From assembly GCA_045658305.1 (NCBI GenBank), contig JAZOUT010000010.1:1-57788 (forward strand): a stretch of 57,788 nt of DNA. The letters are read 5' to 3'. Under the pieces are notes generated by a model that was not told where the DNA came from, made no database searches, and saw nothing but the letters and a program-made list of their open reading frames with translations. The stretch's first letter is position 1. The number at the start of each line of letters is the position of its first letter. The position numbers and the translations under genes are program-made. Source of the DNA: Aphodosoma sp045658305 (GTDB lineage Bacteria > Bacteroidota > Bacteroidia > Bacteroidales > Paludibacteraceae). Positions 34,327 to 42,571 of the stretch are shown here, in pieces.

Positions 34327-37215
34327 TCATTTTCTCTTGTCAAGCCAATTTATATTAGCACTACGTCCCGATCGCTTATCATATTTAAGGTCTTTCAACA
34401 TCGACGCATTAGCTCCAATCGTAACCATAAATGATTTATATAATCCAAATGGCGATACCGATGCCGACAATGACCAACAATGCAAATCTCTATAAATCGA
34501 CATTGACGTTTGTGTTATCTTCCAATTTTCTAAATCCACCGAACCCGAAAAGTTCATACGCCATTTCTCTGCTGGTTGAATACTTCCACTAAACGTCAAA
34601 CTATGCGTATATCTCAATTTATAAGCTGATGTATTAGGATTATAAAATTCTTTTGTCATCTTCTCTGCAAAACCAAACGAATAATTAACCGTGAAACTCC
34701 AAGGTATTTTCACTGGAGCATATCCACCTCTATCTTCTTCTCCATCTTCATCCGATTTCTCATCTTCTTCATCTTTATTACCAAAAATATTGTCTATTGG
34801 CTCACCTGTAATTGGGTCACGCTCCACATCCAATTGCGCATTCGGATTCAATGGGTCTGCCATTGCATCATCCATCAAATTATCATCTTCCGCCTCTTCT
34901 TTTTTCTTCTTTTTCTCTTTTTTCTTAAATGTATCATTATTAAATGTGTAAGAAAAACTCGTACGAGTTCCCTTAAAGTGCATCATCTCCCCATGATTCC
35001 AGTGCAACTGACCTGTTCTGACAATATTTCCTCTATCATTTGGCAAATATCTATAAGGGTCAAACTGCCCACTTAAATTAAGCGAAAATCGTTTTGTCAA
35101 TTTCAAACGAATTGCCACCGACAAGTTACTCCAATTCATCGAATCTGCCGCAAAATTATAACCCCAATTCAACGAAAAATTATCTATCAAACTGACTTTC
35201 TTATACGACATTCCGGTTGTGTCATTCTTATCCTTAATCTTCATCTCTACATTATTCTGCACCCCGAAACTAACTGTCGACGACACACCTCTACCTGGCA
35301 CACCATACATTCCATTCGAATATGGCGAATAAATTACCTCTTCTTGCGAAATTGGATGAATACTATTTTTATCTACAACCGTTTTTGTATAAGAATCATA
35401 AAAACCAAACAAATCTGACCCAAAATCAGGATGATACGAAAAACTCAACGATGGTGTCATGACGTGACGAATCCTATCTACATAATCACCAAACCATTTA
35501 CGAAACGGAGTATAATATCCATACAATTTTGTTGACAATGAAGCATTTGTCGAAAAATCATACACACGATAAAATCCGTATGTCGTATCCATCACCTCTT
35601 CTTGCCTTGTTAAATCCCAATCTCTATTTATACGATTAAAATACCAACGCTCATTATAATTCTCACTAATCGAAAAGTTTATATACTTAAACAGAGTGAA
35701 CGATGCCGATATCGGCAACGAATGTCTTACACCATTTTTCCAATCTCGCACAAACGACGACTTAAACAACATGTTTTCCTTCGTACTAATACTATTACTT
35801 GCTGTCATCGAATAACTCAAACGTATCTTCTCATACCATCGCTCTTTACCAATCGGTTTTTTACGCTTAAATGGATAAACCTGCGACATATTCACTGTCA
35901 ACGTAGGCAACGTAAGCGAAATAGTCGAGTCTTGTGTCCTTTGTGTCAAGTTAGCATTCAACGACACGCTCCACGGACTCTCAGGGAATCTCTGCGTATA
36001 GTTTATACTCGAACTCGTAACATTCTTCGATTGCTCTGCTGGATTATAATAATTATTGATATTGCTTGTATTATAACCACTCGTAGTGAAATCCACCGAC
36101 GCCGAAAATGTCGAATACTGACTCGCCTTCGAATCCTGCTGATGCCTCCACGACACCCTAAAGTTCTTAGCCTTACTATAATCTGGCAAACCCTTCTCTC
36201 CCCTCACATCCTCGCGATACGACAAATTAAACGAACCACTAAACTTATAACGCAACCTATACTGACTCGCCAAACTCACCGCCCACGTTCCTTTCGTAAA
36301 ATACTCACCCAATATTTCCAAATCCACATAATCATTTATCGCCCAATAATATCCACCATTCCTCGCAAACAATCCGCGCTCCAAATCTTCACCAAATTGT
36401 GGCATAATAATACCCGAAGCATACTTCTTCGTCATCGGAAAGAATCCAAATGGAACCGCCAACGGCAATGGCACATCTGCCAACACAAAATACGCTGGTC
36501 CAGCAGCAATACTCTTACCTGGATTCAATTTCGCCTTCGTCAATTGAAGATAAAAATGTGGATGGTCATGATGGTCACAAGTAGTATACTTTCCGCCCTT
36601 CATAAAAAACGACTGATCCTCAAACATCTTAGTCTGATCTGCTACAATATACCCCTCATCCTGCTGTGTCACCACACGACGCACATACGCCTTCTTAGTC
36701 TTAAAATTATAACTCATATACTTCGAGTTATACGACTCCGTACCATCACTAAACACTGGATCTCCAACAGCATTACCCATCGAATCCACCGTACCTATAG
36801 CATATATCGTCGAACTATCCAACTTAAATCGTATATACTCCGCCTGCAACTCTATCGGCTTCGATTGCATATACTTTACCTTTCCCTCTCCATACAAAAA
36901 TCCAGTACCATCCGTAAAAAACACAATCGAATCCCTTGCCTGATATTGCACCTCTGCATCAAGCGCATCCTTTCTCGGCGCAGTAGTCGAATCCACACCC
37001 AAACTATCAACTCCTACTCCCAAACTATCTATTCCAACACTATCAATCGACAAACCCACAGAATCCAAAACTGCCGAATCTAACAACAATTCTCGCCCCA
37101 AAATCGTGTCATTTTGCGATACAACAACTGCATCGGCATCAATAATCCCCAAAAATAGGACAAAGACACCAATCACAAAAAACACTTTTTGCAAATATAA
37201 CCTTCTGTTTATCAA
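34327..37215 (-). CDS. lptD: LPS-assembly outer-membrane protein LptD-like
   Basis: 962 residues. Signal sequence (VFFVIGVFVLFLGIIDADA), then an Asp-Ser-Val-Gly repeated low-complexity stretch (DSVGLSIDSVGIDSLGV). An OstA/LptA-like beta-jellyroll spans about 95-235 (FLYGEGKVKYMQSKPIELQAEYI). A beta-barrel follows to the C-terminus, with IPFG-like and aromatic-rich strands. It inserts lipopolysaccharide or lipooligosaccharide into the outer leaflet. An acidic/basic insert of about 75 residues (near 760-840) interrupts two barrel strands. It is divergent from the amidase and mlaD genes, a known neighbourhood, but three small genes intervene here. Confidence 0.87.
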   Translation of the reverse strand: MINRRLYLQKVFFVIGVFVLFLGIIDADAVVVSQNDTILGRELLLDSAVLDSVGLSIDSVGIDSLGVGVDSLGVDSTTAPRKDALDAEVQYQARDSIVFFTDGTGFLYGEGKVKYMQSKPIELQAEYIRFKLDSSTIYAIGTVDSMGNAVGDPVFSDGTESYNSKYMSYNFKTKKAYVRRVVTQQDEGYIVADQTKMFEDQSFFMKGGKYTTCDHHDHPHFYLQLTKAKLNPGKSIAAGPAYFVLADVPLPLAVPFGFFPMTKKYASGIIMPQFGEDLERGLFARNGGYYWAINDYVDLEILGEYFTKGTWAVSLASQYRLRYKFSGSFNLSYREDVRGEKGLPDYSKAKNFRVSWRHQQDSKASQYSTFSASVDFTTSGYNTSNINNYYNPAEQSKNVTSSSINYTQRFPESPWSVSLNANLTQRTQDSTISLTLPTLTVNMSQVYPFKRKKPIGKERWYEKIRLSYSMTASNSISTKENMLFKSSFVRDWKNGVRHSLPISASFTLFKYINFSISENYNERWYFNRINRDWDLTRQEEVMDTTYGFYRVYDFSTNASLSTKLYGYYTPFRKWFGDYVDRIRHVMTPSLSFSYHPDFGSDLFGFYDSYTKTVVDKNSIHPISQEEVIYSPYSNGMYGVPGRGVSSTVSFGVQNNVEMKIKDKNDTTGMSYKKVSLIDNFSLNWGYNFAADSMNWSNLSVAIRLKLTKRFSLNLSGQFDPYRYLPNDRGNIVRTGQLHWNHGEMMHFKGTRTSFSYTFNNDTFKKKEKKKKKEEAEDDNLMDDAMADPLNPNAQLDVERDPITGEPIDNIFGNKDEEDEKSDEDGEEDRGGYAPVKIPWSFTVNYSFGFAEKMTKEFYNPNTSAYKLRYTHSLTFSGSIQPAEKWRMNFSGSVDLENWKITQTSMSIYRDLHCWSLSASVSPFGLYKSFMVTIGANASMLKDLKYDKRSGRSANINWLDKRK

Positions 37216-37267
37216 AAACTTTTACTCTATAAAGATATACTTATCGCAGTTTACATAAAATTAACGA

Positions 37268-37298
37268 CAAAGATACTAAAAAATTTCCCTAAAAACAA
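37268..37298 (-). promoter_or_regulatory. Promoter of lptD
   Basis: On the minus strand: TTG (37296-37298), 20 nt, TATCTTTG (37268-37275). Confidence 0.86.
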
Positions 37299-37307
37299 TA
37301 CCCCACA

Positions 37308-37345
37308 ACAAAAAAACGCCAACCTCTCTCCAGAGAGATTGGCGT
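37308..37345 (-). terminator. Terminator of the 37-39 kb small-gene cluster
   Basis: ACGCCAA(c)CTCTCT (37316-37329) pairs with AGAGAGATTGGCGT, followed on the minus strand by seven T. It ends just before the lptD promoter. Confidence 0.9.
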
Positions 37346-37364
37346 ACGATATCAATTCTATCAA

Positions 37365-37643
37365 CTATCTCACAATCAACCGCGACGCCTCTACCGTCTG
37401 ATTATCAATAATCAATCGCATAACATACACCCCACTATTCAATCCCTCCAAATTCATCGTTATCGTAGGATTATTTTCAGCAACATCCATATTCCATATA
37501 CCATACTCATCTGCTCGCCAATAAACATAAATACTATCCCCATTAGGCTGTACTCTTAGATATGGACCGGGATGAGCCACTGATGCAAAAATATAATTAC
37601 AAACAATTACGCATAAAAACAAAATAACACTTAATTTTTTCAT
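37365..37643 (-). CDS. Short secreted protein, leader domain joined to a T9SS-type tail
   Basis: 92 residues. Signal peptide (MKKLSVILFLCVIVCNYIFAS), then HPGPYLRVQPNGDSIYVYWRADE, nearly the same as the next gene upstream. It jumps straight to NPTITMNLEGLNSGVYVMRLIIDN, which looks like the end of a type A T9SS sorting domain. No catalytic part lies between. It could be a deletion remnant of a longer exported protein or a minimal secreted peptide. The PGP-QPNG-GDE block resembles the propeptide region of Bacteroidota M6 metalloproteases (from memory). It is the last gene of a three-gene unit. Confidence 0.7.
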   Translation of the reverse strand: MKKLSVILFLCVIVCNYIFASVAHPGPYLRVQPNGDSIYVYWRADEYGIWNMDVAENNPTITMNLEGLNSGVYVMRLIIDNQTVEASRLIVR

Positions 37644-37675
37644 AATATTGTTTATTAAAATTGAAATATTTTTAT

Positions 37676-38617
37676 TTATTTTACAAGCCTAGTTTTATAA
37701 TCTATAGGATGTTCTGCAACAGGATTTTTAACAAAAGAATAACCTATAATATCAACAAAAATATATGTCTTAAAAAAATCCTCACAATCTTCACAAGACG
37801 AATATTCGCTATATCTATATTTCTTCCCTCGTTCTTGTGATAACCGAACTAATTCATCTAATTGCTGATATTTCCTATTAAAAAGTTTATTTATTTTATT
37901 AATCCGTTTTCTCAATTGCTTATTGTCCGTAATATTTATTCGTTCATAAAAATTAGAATCTAAAATTGCCCCTCCATGCCTATTCTTACTAAAACATTCA
38001 TAAACATCAACAACACTAACAACATCAAGAGAATCCTTCAAACGAGTAGAAAAATCTATATAATGATTTACAAAATAATACTCGTTTGTAGAATCATTTG
38101 TATATAACAATAAACAAGAAAAATCATAGCTTCCAAATTTAGTTTCTCTAACTAACCAACTTGGGATTCCAAAATTACACCCTTCTGTATCGTTTATATT
38201 TTGCCATTTTATTTTAGGATTTATCCAATATTCTTTTAGTTGATTATTTAGAGTTATATATTCAAACAATTGCCCCTTTTGTCCTCTTTTCCTTTTATGA
38301 GTTTTTCTCCAATAATTCAAAACAGTTTTTTTATCAACTTCTTTAAACGTAGAAGTTTTTGAGACTATTTGATCTGTCAAAAAACGTTTTCCATTTATTT
38401 TTGTAACATAAACCCAATAACCTTCTCCATTTCTAGCAACTTCTTTCCTTTTTCCATCTGTATAAAATGCCCTACTATGCTCATCTCCATTAAAATAAAT
38501 ATAAATACTATCCCCATTAGGCTGTATTTTTAGATATGGTCCTGGATAAGCTGCTGATGCAAAAATAAAATTACAAACACTTATACACAAAAACAAAATA
38601 ATGCTAATTTTTTTCAT
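37676..38617 (-). CDS. Secreted protein of unknown function with M6-propeptide-like N-terminus
   Basis: 313 residues from MKKISIILFLCISV; the longer frame to 38647 is not favoured. Signal peptide about 1-21. Residues 22-70 (YPGPYLKIQPNGDSIYIYFNGDE ... EVARNGEGYWVYV) resemble the N-terminal block seen before M6 peptidases, but no HExxH zinc motif follows. A Lys/Arg-rich stretch (RKTHKRKRGQKGQ) precedes a Tyr/Asn-rich domain. The C-terminus (CEDCEDFFKTYIFVDIIGY) is echoed in the upstream lipoprotein (CISCDKFFKTHTLVDTIFY). Function unknown. Confidence 0.72.
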   Translation of the reverse strand: MKKISIILFLCISVCNFIFASAAYPGPYLKIQPNGDSIYIYFNGDEHSRAFYTDGKRKEVARNGEGYWVYVTKINGKRFLTDQIVSKTSTFKEVDKKTVLNYWRKTHKRKRGQKGQLFEYITLNNQLKEYWINPKIKWQNINDTEGCNFGIPSWLVRETKFGSYDFSCLLLYTNDSTNEYYFVNHYIDFSTRLKDSLDVVSVVDVYECFSKNRHGGAILDSNFYERINITDNKQLRKRINKINKLFNRKYQQLDELVRLSQERGKKYRYSEYSSCEDCEDFFKTYIFVDIIGYSFVKNPVAEHPIDYKTRLVK

Positions 38618-38624
38618 GACAATC

Positions 38625-39146
38625 TCAATTTTGAGGTTGAATAACAAAATAAAATATAGTATCTACTAAAGTATGTGTTTTAAAAAATTTATCACATGAA
38701 ATACAATTATAAGGTGGATCTTCATAATATTCAGAATTATCATTCTTGAGCATTTTATTTGGATTTGATTCATCATAAAAAACACCCATATCAACAATAG
38801 TACCATCACATTCATATATCATAAAGTTACTATACTTCCACATGGTTGATTTTCTTACAATATAATCTATATAAGTCAAATCATTCCTAAATAAAAAAAA
38901 ATAACAATAATATACGTATGGCATAGATTCTATTTGTTCATATAGTTTTAATACTCTATCATAATCTTTCTTTAACCACTCCAAATTATTTAATGGGTCA
39001 TTAACTCCACAACATTCCACTTCCCAATTTACCCAAATTATACGATTATTATCAATATCTGTATGAGTAAAATTCCCGTCTTTTTTCACACTGCATCCCG
39101 CTAAAATCAGCATGGATAACAAAATAAAAAAGATTAGTTTTTTCAT
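38625..39146 (-). CDS. Lipoprotein sharing a C-terminal motif with its neighbour
   Basis: 173 residues. Lipoprotein signal MKKLIFFILLSMLILAGC. The soluble part holds ECCGVND and a C-terminal CISCDKFFKTHTLVDTIFYF, related to the end of the following gene 7 bases downstream. First gene of a three-gene unit with a strong promoter (39226-39256). AT-rich codon use and lack of known motifs mark it as accessory. Function unknown. Confidence 0.72.
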   Translation of the reverse strand: MKKLIFFILLSMLILAGCSVKKDGNFTHTDIDNNRIIWVNWEVECCGVNDPLNNLEWLKKDYDRVLKLYEQIESMPYVYYCYFFLFRNDLTYIDYIVRKSTMWKYSNFMIYECDGTIVDMGVFYDESNPNKMLKNDNSEYYEDPPYNCISCDKFFKTHTLVDTIFYFVIQPQN

Positions 39147-39225
39147 AATGTCTCCTACTTTAAATGATAAAAAATAAGATTACTAAAGATTTTAAGGTAC
39201 GCATCAATACCCCTAAAACTCGTCG

Positions 39226-39256
39226 CAAATATACAAAATAAATTTACGAAAAACAA
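39226..39256 (-). promoter_or_regulatory. Promoter of the three-gene accessory unit
   Basis: On the minus strand: TTG (39254-39256), 20 nt, TATATTTG (39226-39233). Confidence 0.82.
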
Positions 39257-39403
39257 ATATTTTCCGCTGAAAATTACAAACATTTATAAAATACACATAA
39301 TCCTTATCAATTACTAAAAAATTATACAAAAACACACCATATTGTCCCACTATTTAAAGGAGACGAAAATTGCAAATTAGCGAGTGTAGAACCAAACTCA
39401 CTT

Positions 39404-39437
39404 GAACCAGTGCTCTTTAAGCCTTTGGCGATAAAAC
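39404..39437 (+). repeat. Hairpin core repeat without heptads
   Basis: It shares AGC-CTTTGGCGA-AAAA with the copy at 9060 and the GAACC start. The left arm is altered (AGTGCTC), so pairing is weaker. Confidence 0.6.
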
Positions 39438-39549
39438 TATACCGAGCAAAAGCAATTTGGACAGAGTCAATCAAACGAACATAGGAGGTCCCCAAGAAAT
39501 AAAAAGCAACTTTTCAACTAAACCGACAAACAACCAAACCCTCTCCCAT

Positions 39550-39623
39550 ACTATAACATATTATAAACATATGATAAATATACTATAAATATAGGATAAA
39601 TATACTATAAACATACTATAACC
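39550..39623 (+). repeat. 11-bp phased array C, upstream of the amidase promoter
   Basis: ACTATAACAT (10 bp), ATTATAAACAT, ATGATAAATAT, ACTATAAATAT, AGGATAAATAT, ACTATAAACAT, ACTATAACC. It ends 43 bases before the -33 TTG. Confidence 0.92.
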
Positions 39624-39666
39624 TTACCCACAAGCAAACTCATTAACTTTTTTTATAAAACAAATA

Positions 39667-39697
39667 TTGCCCATATTACTTTTTTTTCGTAAATTTG
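39667..39697 (+). promoter_or_regulatory. Promoter of the amidase-mlaD operon
   Basis: TTG 39667-39669, 20 nt, TAAATTTG 39690-39697. The ATG is 22 bases downstream of the -7 box. Confidence 0.87.
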
Positions 39698-39719
39698 CAC
39701 AAAAATAACCCATTAAACT

Positions 39720-41243
39720 ATGAAGTTAAAAATCAGCATATTATCAATATTTAGCATCTTATTTGCCTTAACAATTTCAGCAAAACAATTCACCGTAGTG
39801 CTCGACCCAGGTCATGGCGGTAAAGACCCAGGCGCAGTAGGCAAAAAAGGTCAAGAAAAAAACATCAACCTCAACGTTGCACTCGCTGTCGGCAAAATGA
39901 TAAACGAAAAACACCCTGACGTTAAAGTAGTTTACACTCGCCAAACCGACAAATACGTAACTCTTCAAGAACGCCCAAATATTGCGAACAATGCCGACGG
40001 AGACCTATTCATCTCCATTCACACCAACGCAAGCGAATCAACAAAAGCCTATGGTGCCGAAACCTTCACACTCGGTCTCTCGAAGTCGCAAGCCAACTTC
40101 GAAGTAGCAAAACGCGAAAACTCAGTGCTCCTCCTCGAAGAGGGCAACAAAGAGACCTACCAAGGCTTCGACCCCACATCGCCCGACTCCTACATCATGT
40201 TCGAATTCATGCAAAGCAAATACATCGACCAATCAGTCGAAATCGCATACTATATCCAACAAGAATTCATCGGAATCAAACGCCTCGACCGCGGTGTACG
40301 CCAAGCCATCTTCTGGGTACTACACCAAGTAAAAATGCCAAGCATCTTAGTCGAACTCGGATTTATCACAAACCCAAACGAAGAAAATTTCCTAATCTCC
40401 GACGAAGGCCAAAACAAAATGGCAACTTGCATCTACTCGGCTTTCGAAAAATACAAACACGAATACGACAAGCGCACAATTACAACGCCTCAAATCGTTG
40501 AAACAAAGCCCGAAAAACCTGTAGAGCAAGCCGCGCAACCTCAAAACACCGAAAAACCTAAGACAACAAAAAAGGACAAAAAAGACAAACCAAAAGAAAA
40601 CAATAAGCCTACAAAACCTGCGCCTGAAGCAAAACCTGACGTTAAGCCTACTGCACCAACCTCTGCCGTAACCTACAAGATTCAGGTATTCAGTTCGCGC
40701 ACTCTCATCCCTAAAAACAATTCCGACTATCGCAAAGCAGAAAAATACCAACCAGTTTCCCACTATTCCGAAAACGGCTGGTATAAATACACTTGTGGCG
40801 ACACCCACACATACGCCGATGCCGAAAATCGCTTAAAAGAAGTGCGCCAAATATTCAAAGACGCCATACTAATAGCCTTCGAAGACAACAAAAAAATCTC
40901 AATCGCCGAAGCCAAAAACAAAGAATCACAACCAAAACCAGAGCCACAAATAACCCCAAAAGAAGAAACCACAAAAAACAACATCATTTTCCGCATACAA
41001 GTATTCAGCTCACGCAACGAAGTGCCAAAAGACAACTACGATATGCGCCGCGCACAAAAATACGAACCCGTAACATACTACACCGAAAACGGATGGTATA
41101 AATACACTTGCACCGAAACCTCATCTTACGACAAGGCAAAAGAAAATCTAAAAATAGTACAAGAAACCTTCAAAGATGCCGTAATCGTGGCATTCAAAAA
41201 CAACAAAAAAATATCAATCAACGAAGCAATAGAAAAAAAATAA
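39720..41243 (+). CDS. N-acetylmuramoyl-L-alanine amidase with two SPOR domains
   Basis: 507 residues. Signal peptide 1-20. Amidase_3 domain about 23-245: His32 (LDPGHGG), Glu46 (KGQEKNIN) and His101 (SIHTNA) bind zinc, Glu212 (VELGF) is catalytic. A Lys/Pro-rich linker (250-315) leads to two similar SPOR repeats, about 317-397 (TYKIQVFSSRTLI) and 426-507 (FRIQVFSSRNEV). SPOR domains bind denuded glycan at the septum, so this enzyme likely splits daughter-cell peptidoglycan. The tandem SPOR pair reads like an internal duplication (QVFSSR ... NGWYKYTC in both). mlaD follows after 6 bases. Confidence 0.95.
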   Translation: MKLKISILSIFSILFALTISAKQFTVVLDPGHGGKDPGAVGKKGQEKNINLNVALAVGKMINEKHPDVKVVYTRQTDKYVTLQERPNIANNADGDLFISIHTNASESTKAYGAETFTLGLSKSQANFEVAKRENSVLLLEEGNKETYQGFDPTSPDSYIMFEFMQSKYIDQSVEIAYYIQQEFIGIKRLDRGVRQAIFWVLHQVKMPSILVELGFITNPNEENFLISDEGQNKMATCIYSAFEKYKHEYDKRTITTPQIVETKPEKPVEQAAQPQNTEKPKTTKKDKKDKPKENNKPTKPAPEAKPDVKPTAPTSAVTYKIQVFSSRTLIPKNNSDYRKAEKYQPVSHYSENGWYKYTCGDTHTYADAENRLKEVRQIFKDAILIAFEDNKKISIAEAKNKESQPKPEPQITPKEETTKNNIIFRIQVFSSRNEVPKDNYDMRRAQKYEPVTYYTENGWYKYTCTETSSYDKAKENLKIVQETFKDAVIVAFKNNKKISINEAIEKK

Positions 41244-41249
41244 AGTAAT

Positions 41250-42149
41250 ATGAAAAAATCATTCTTCACAAAAGAAGTCAAAATCGGACTCGCATTTGTT
41301 TGCGCCCTAACATTCCTCATTTGGGGTATCAACTTCCTCAAAGGTGTAAATCTATTCACTCCAAGCAACCACTATTACCTTAAATACGAACGCATCGATG
41401 GACTCGTAGTCTCTAACGGCGTATTCATCAAAGGCTACAAAGTAGGTCAAGTACGCGATATCAAATACGATTTCACCCAAAAAGAGTCTTTCGTAGTTGA
41501 TATCCTAATGAACCAAGACATCAAACTACCTAAAGGCACAATAGCATATCTCTTCGACGAAAGCATGCTCGGAGGCAAAGGAATCAACCTCATATTTACC
41601 GAAGAAGCAGACTACCATACATCAGGCGATACATTGATTACCGACGTAGAAAAAGGCCTTATGTCATCTATGGCAGACATAGTGCCAACAATCCAATCTA
41701 CAATCAAACATGCCGATTCACTCATTCTCTCAATCAATAACCTTGTCAATTCAGCAGAAATCCAACATAGTCTCAACAACTTTGAATCTATTACCGCAGA
41801 ACTTCACAAAACTTCACGTAGCTTAAATAAAATAATCGACGAACAATTCCCACCTATAATAAATAACGTCAACACTATTTGCACCGACTTAAAATCCGTT
41901 ACAAACCAACTCAGTGGCGTGCAATATCAAGACATCATTCAATCGCTCGATTCTACCCTCTCTAACGTAGAAGAACTCACCGAACGCCTCAACTCTCCAA
42001 ACAATTCACTCGGCCTCCTTCTCAACGACCAATCGCTCTATAATAACGTAAACACAACTATCAGCAGTGCAAACAATTTGCTCCTCGACCTACAAAACGA
42101 CCCACGAAAATATCTCTACCCTCTCGGACGCAAAACAAAGAAAAAATAA
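41250..42149 (+). CDS. mlaD: MlaD-family (MCE domain) lipid-transport protein
   Basis: 299 residues. One N-terminal membrane helix (VKIGLAFVCALTFLIWGINFL), then the MCE domain (YYLKYERIDGLVVSNGVFIKGYKVGQVRDI ... LGGKGINL) and a helical C-terminal part (about 150-270). It belongs to the periplasmic subunit type that shuttles phospholipid between membranes with an ABC transporter. Cotranscribed with the amidase gene; the order lptD / amidase / mlaD is common in Bacteroidota. The ATPase and permease subunits are not in this window. Confidence 0.9.
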   Translation: MKKSFFTKEVKIGLAFVCALTFLIWGINFLKGVNLFTPSNHYYLKYERIDGLVVSNGVFIKGYKVGQVRDIKYDFTQKESFVVDILMNQDIKLPKGTIAYLFDESMLGGKGINLIFTEEADYHTSGDTLITDVEKGLMSSMADIVPTIQSTIKHADSLILSINNLVNSAEIQHSLNNFESITAELHKTSRSLNKIIDEQFPPIINNVNTICTDLKSVTNQLSGVQYQDIIQSLDSTLSNVEELTERLNSPNNSLGLLLNDQSLYNNVNTTISSANNLLLDLQNDPRKYLYPLGRKTKKK

Positions 42150-42220
42150 AGACCTATTTATTTCAAATAAATCTAAATAACAAAAATATTCAAAAAATAT
42201 TTTTCTTAATACTTAAAAAC

Positions 42221-42261
42221 AATAAAAGTCCAATAATCAAGCATTTTGGACTTTTATTATC
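42221..42261 (+). terminator. Hairpin after mlaD
   Basis: A 12-bp stem AATAAAAGTCCA (42221-42232) with TGGACTTTTATT (42247-42258). The T tail is short. Confidence 0.7.
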
Positions 42262-42571
42262 CCTAGATACCAAATATCACAACAACACACTAAAACGTTA
42301 ACAATCAAACACATAAACCAATTTAATTTTACAAAAAACTCTTAAAATCAATCAATTACAACAAACAAATTGAATATAAACAAGATAGAGTTTTTTTAGT
42401 GTCTCAAATTAAAATAACACTTTCGTAATTCAAAAAAAATTACGAAATTTGTATCGAAAATCCACTATAGATTTCATCTATTTTAACTCCCTAAACATCA
42501 GTCAATTTGAGTTTTTTACCCTTCTTAAAATATTTGAAGGGAAGGAGTTTAGGCGAAAAAACAAAACGAGA
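42262..42571. other. dnaA upstream region
   Basis: A-rich, no gene. It contains the inverted repeat at 42421-42447. No cluster of TTATCCACA-like DnaA boxes was seen, so there is no sign that oriC lies here. A consensus promoter is not clear; the closest -7 is GAAATTTG at 42444-42451, on the right arm of the inverted repeat. Confidence 0.6.
42421..42447. promoter_or_regulatory. Perfect 10-bp inverted repeat upstream of dnaA
   Basis: TTTCGTAATT (42421-42430) and AATTACGAAA (42438-42447), 7-base A-rich spacer. It is symmetrical, as expected of an operator for a dimeric regulator, and overlaps the only plausible -7 element ahead of dnaA. Confidence 0.55.

Larger units (their letters stand above)
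39147..39719. other. Gene-free region between the small-gene cluster and the amidase
   Basis: 573 bases without a credible ORF. It contains the divergent promoters listed separately, a hairpin core copy at 39404-39437 (GAACCAGTGCTCTTTAAGCC then TTTGGCGATAAAAC) without heptads, and the 11-bp array C. The stretch 39360-39530 around the core is otherwise unexplained. Confidence 0.6.

Noticed and set aside
35722..37083. 453-residue plus-strand ORF opposite lptD
   Set aside because: Composition is an antisense shadow (Arg/His/Thr/Ile-rich, no domain), and lptD on the other strand is clearly real.
42150..42571. Origin of replication next to dnaA
   Set aside because: No cluster of DnaA boxes or AT-rich 13-mers recognisable by eye on either side of dnaA. 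A cumulative GC-skew plot of the whole chromosome would decide it.
42449..42571. Longer N-terminus for DnaA
   Set aside because: The extra 41 residues are not DnaA-like; conserved MEQHVKFWNQCL begins at 42572.
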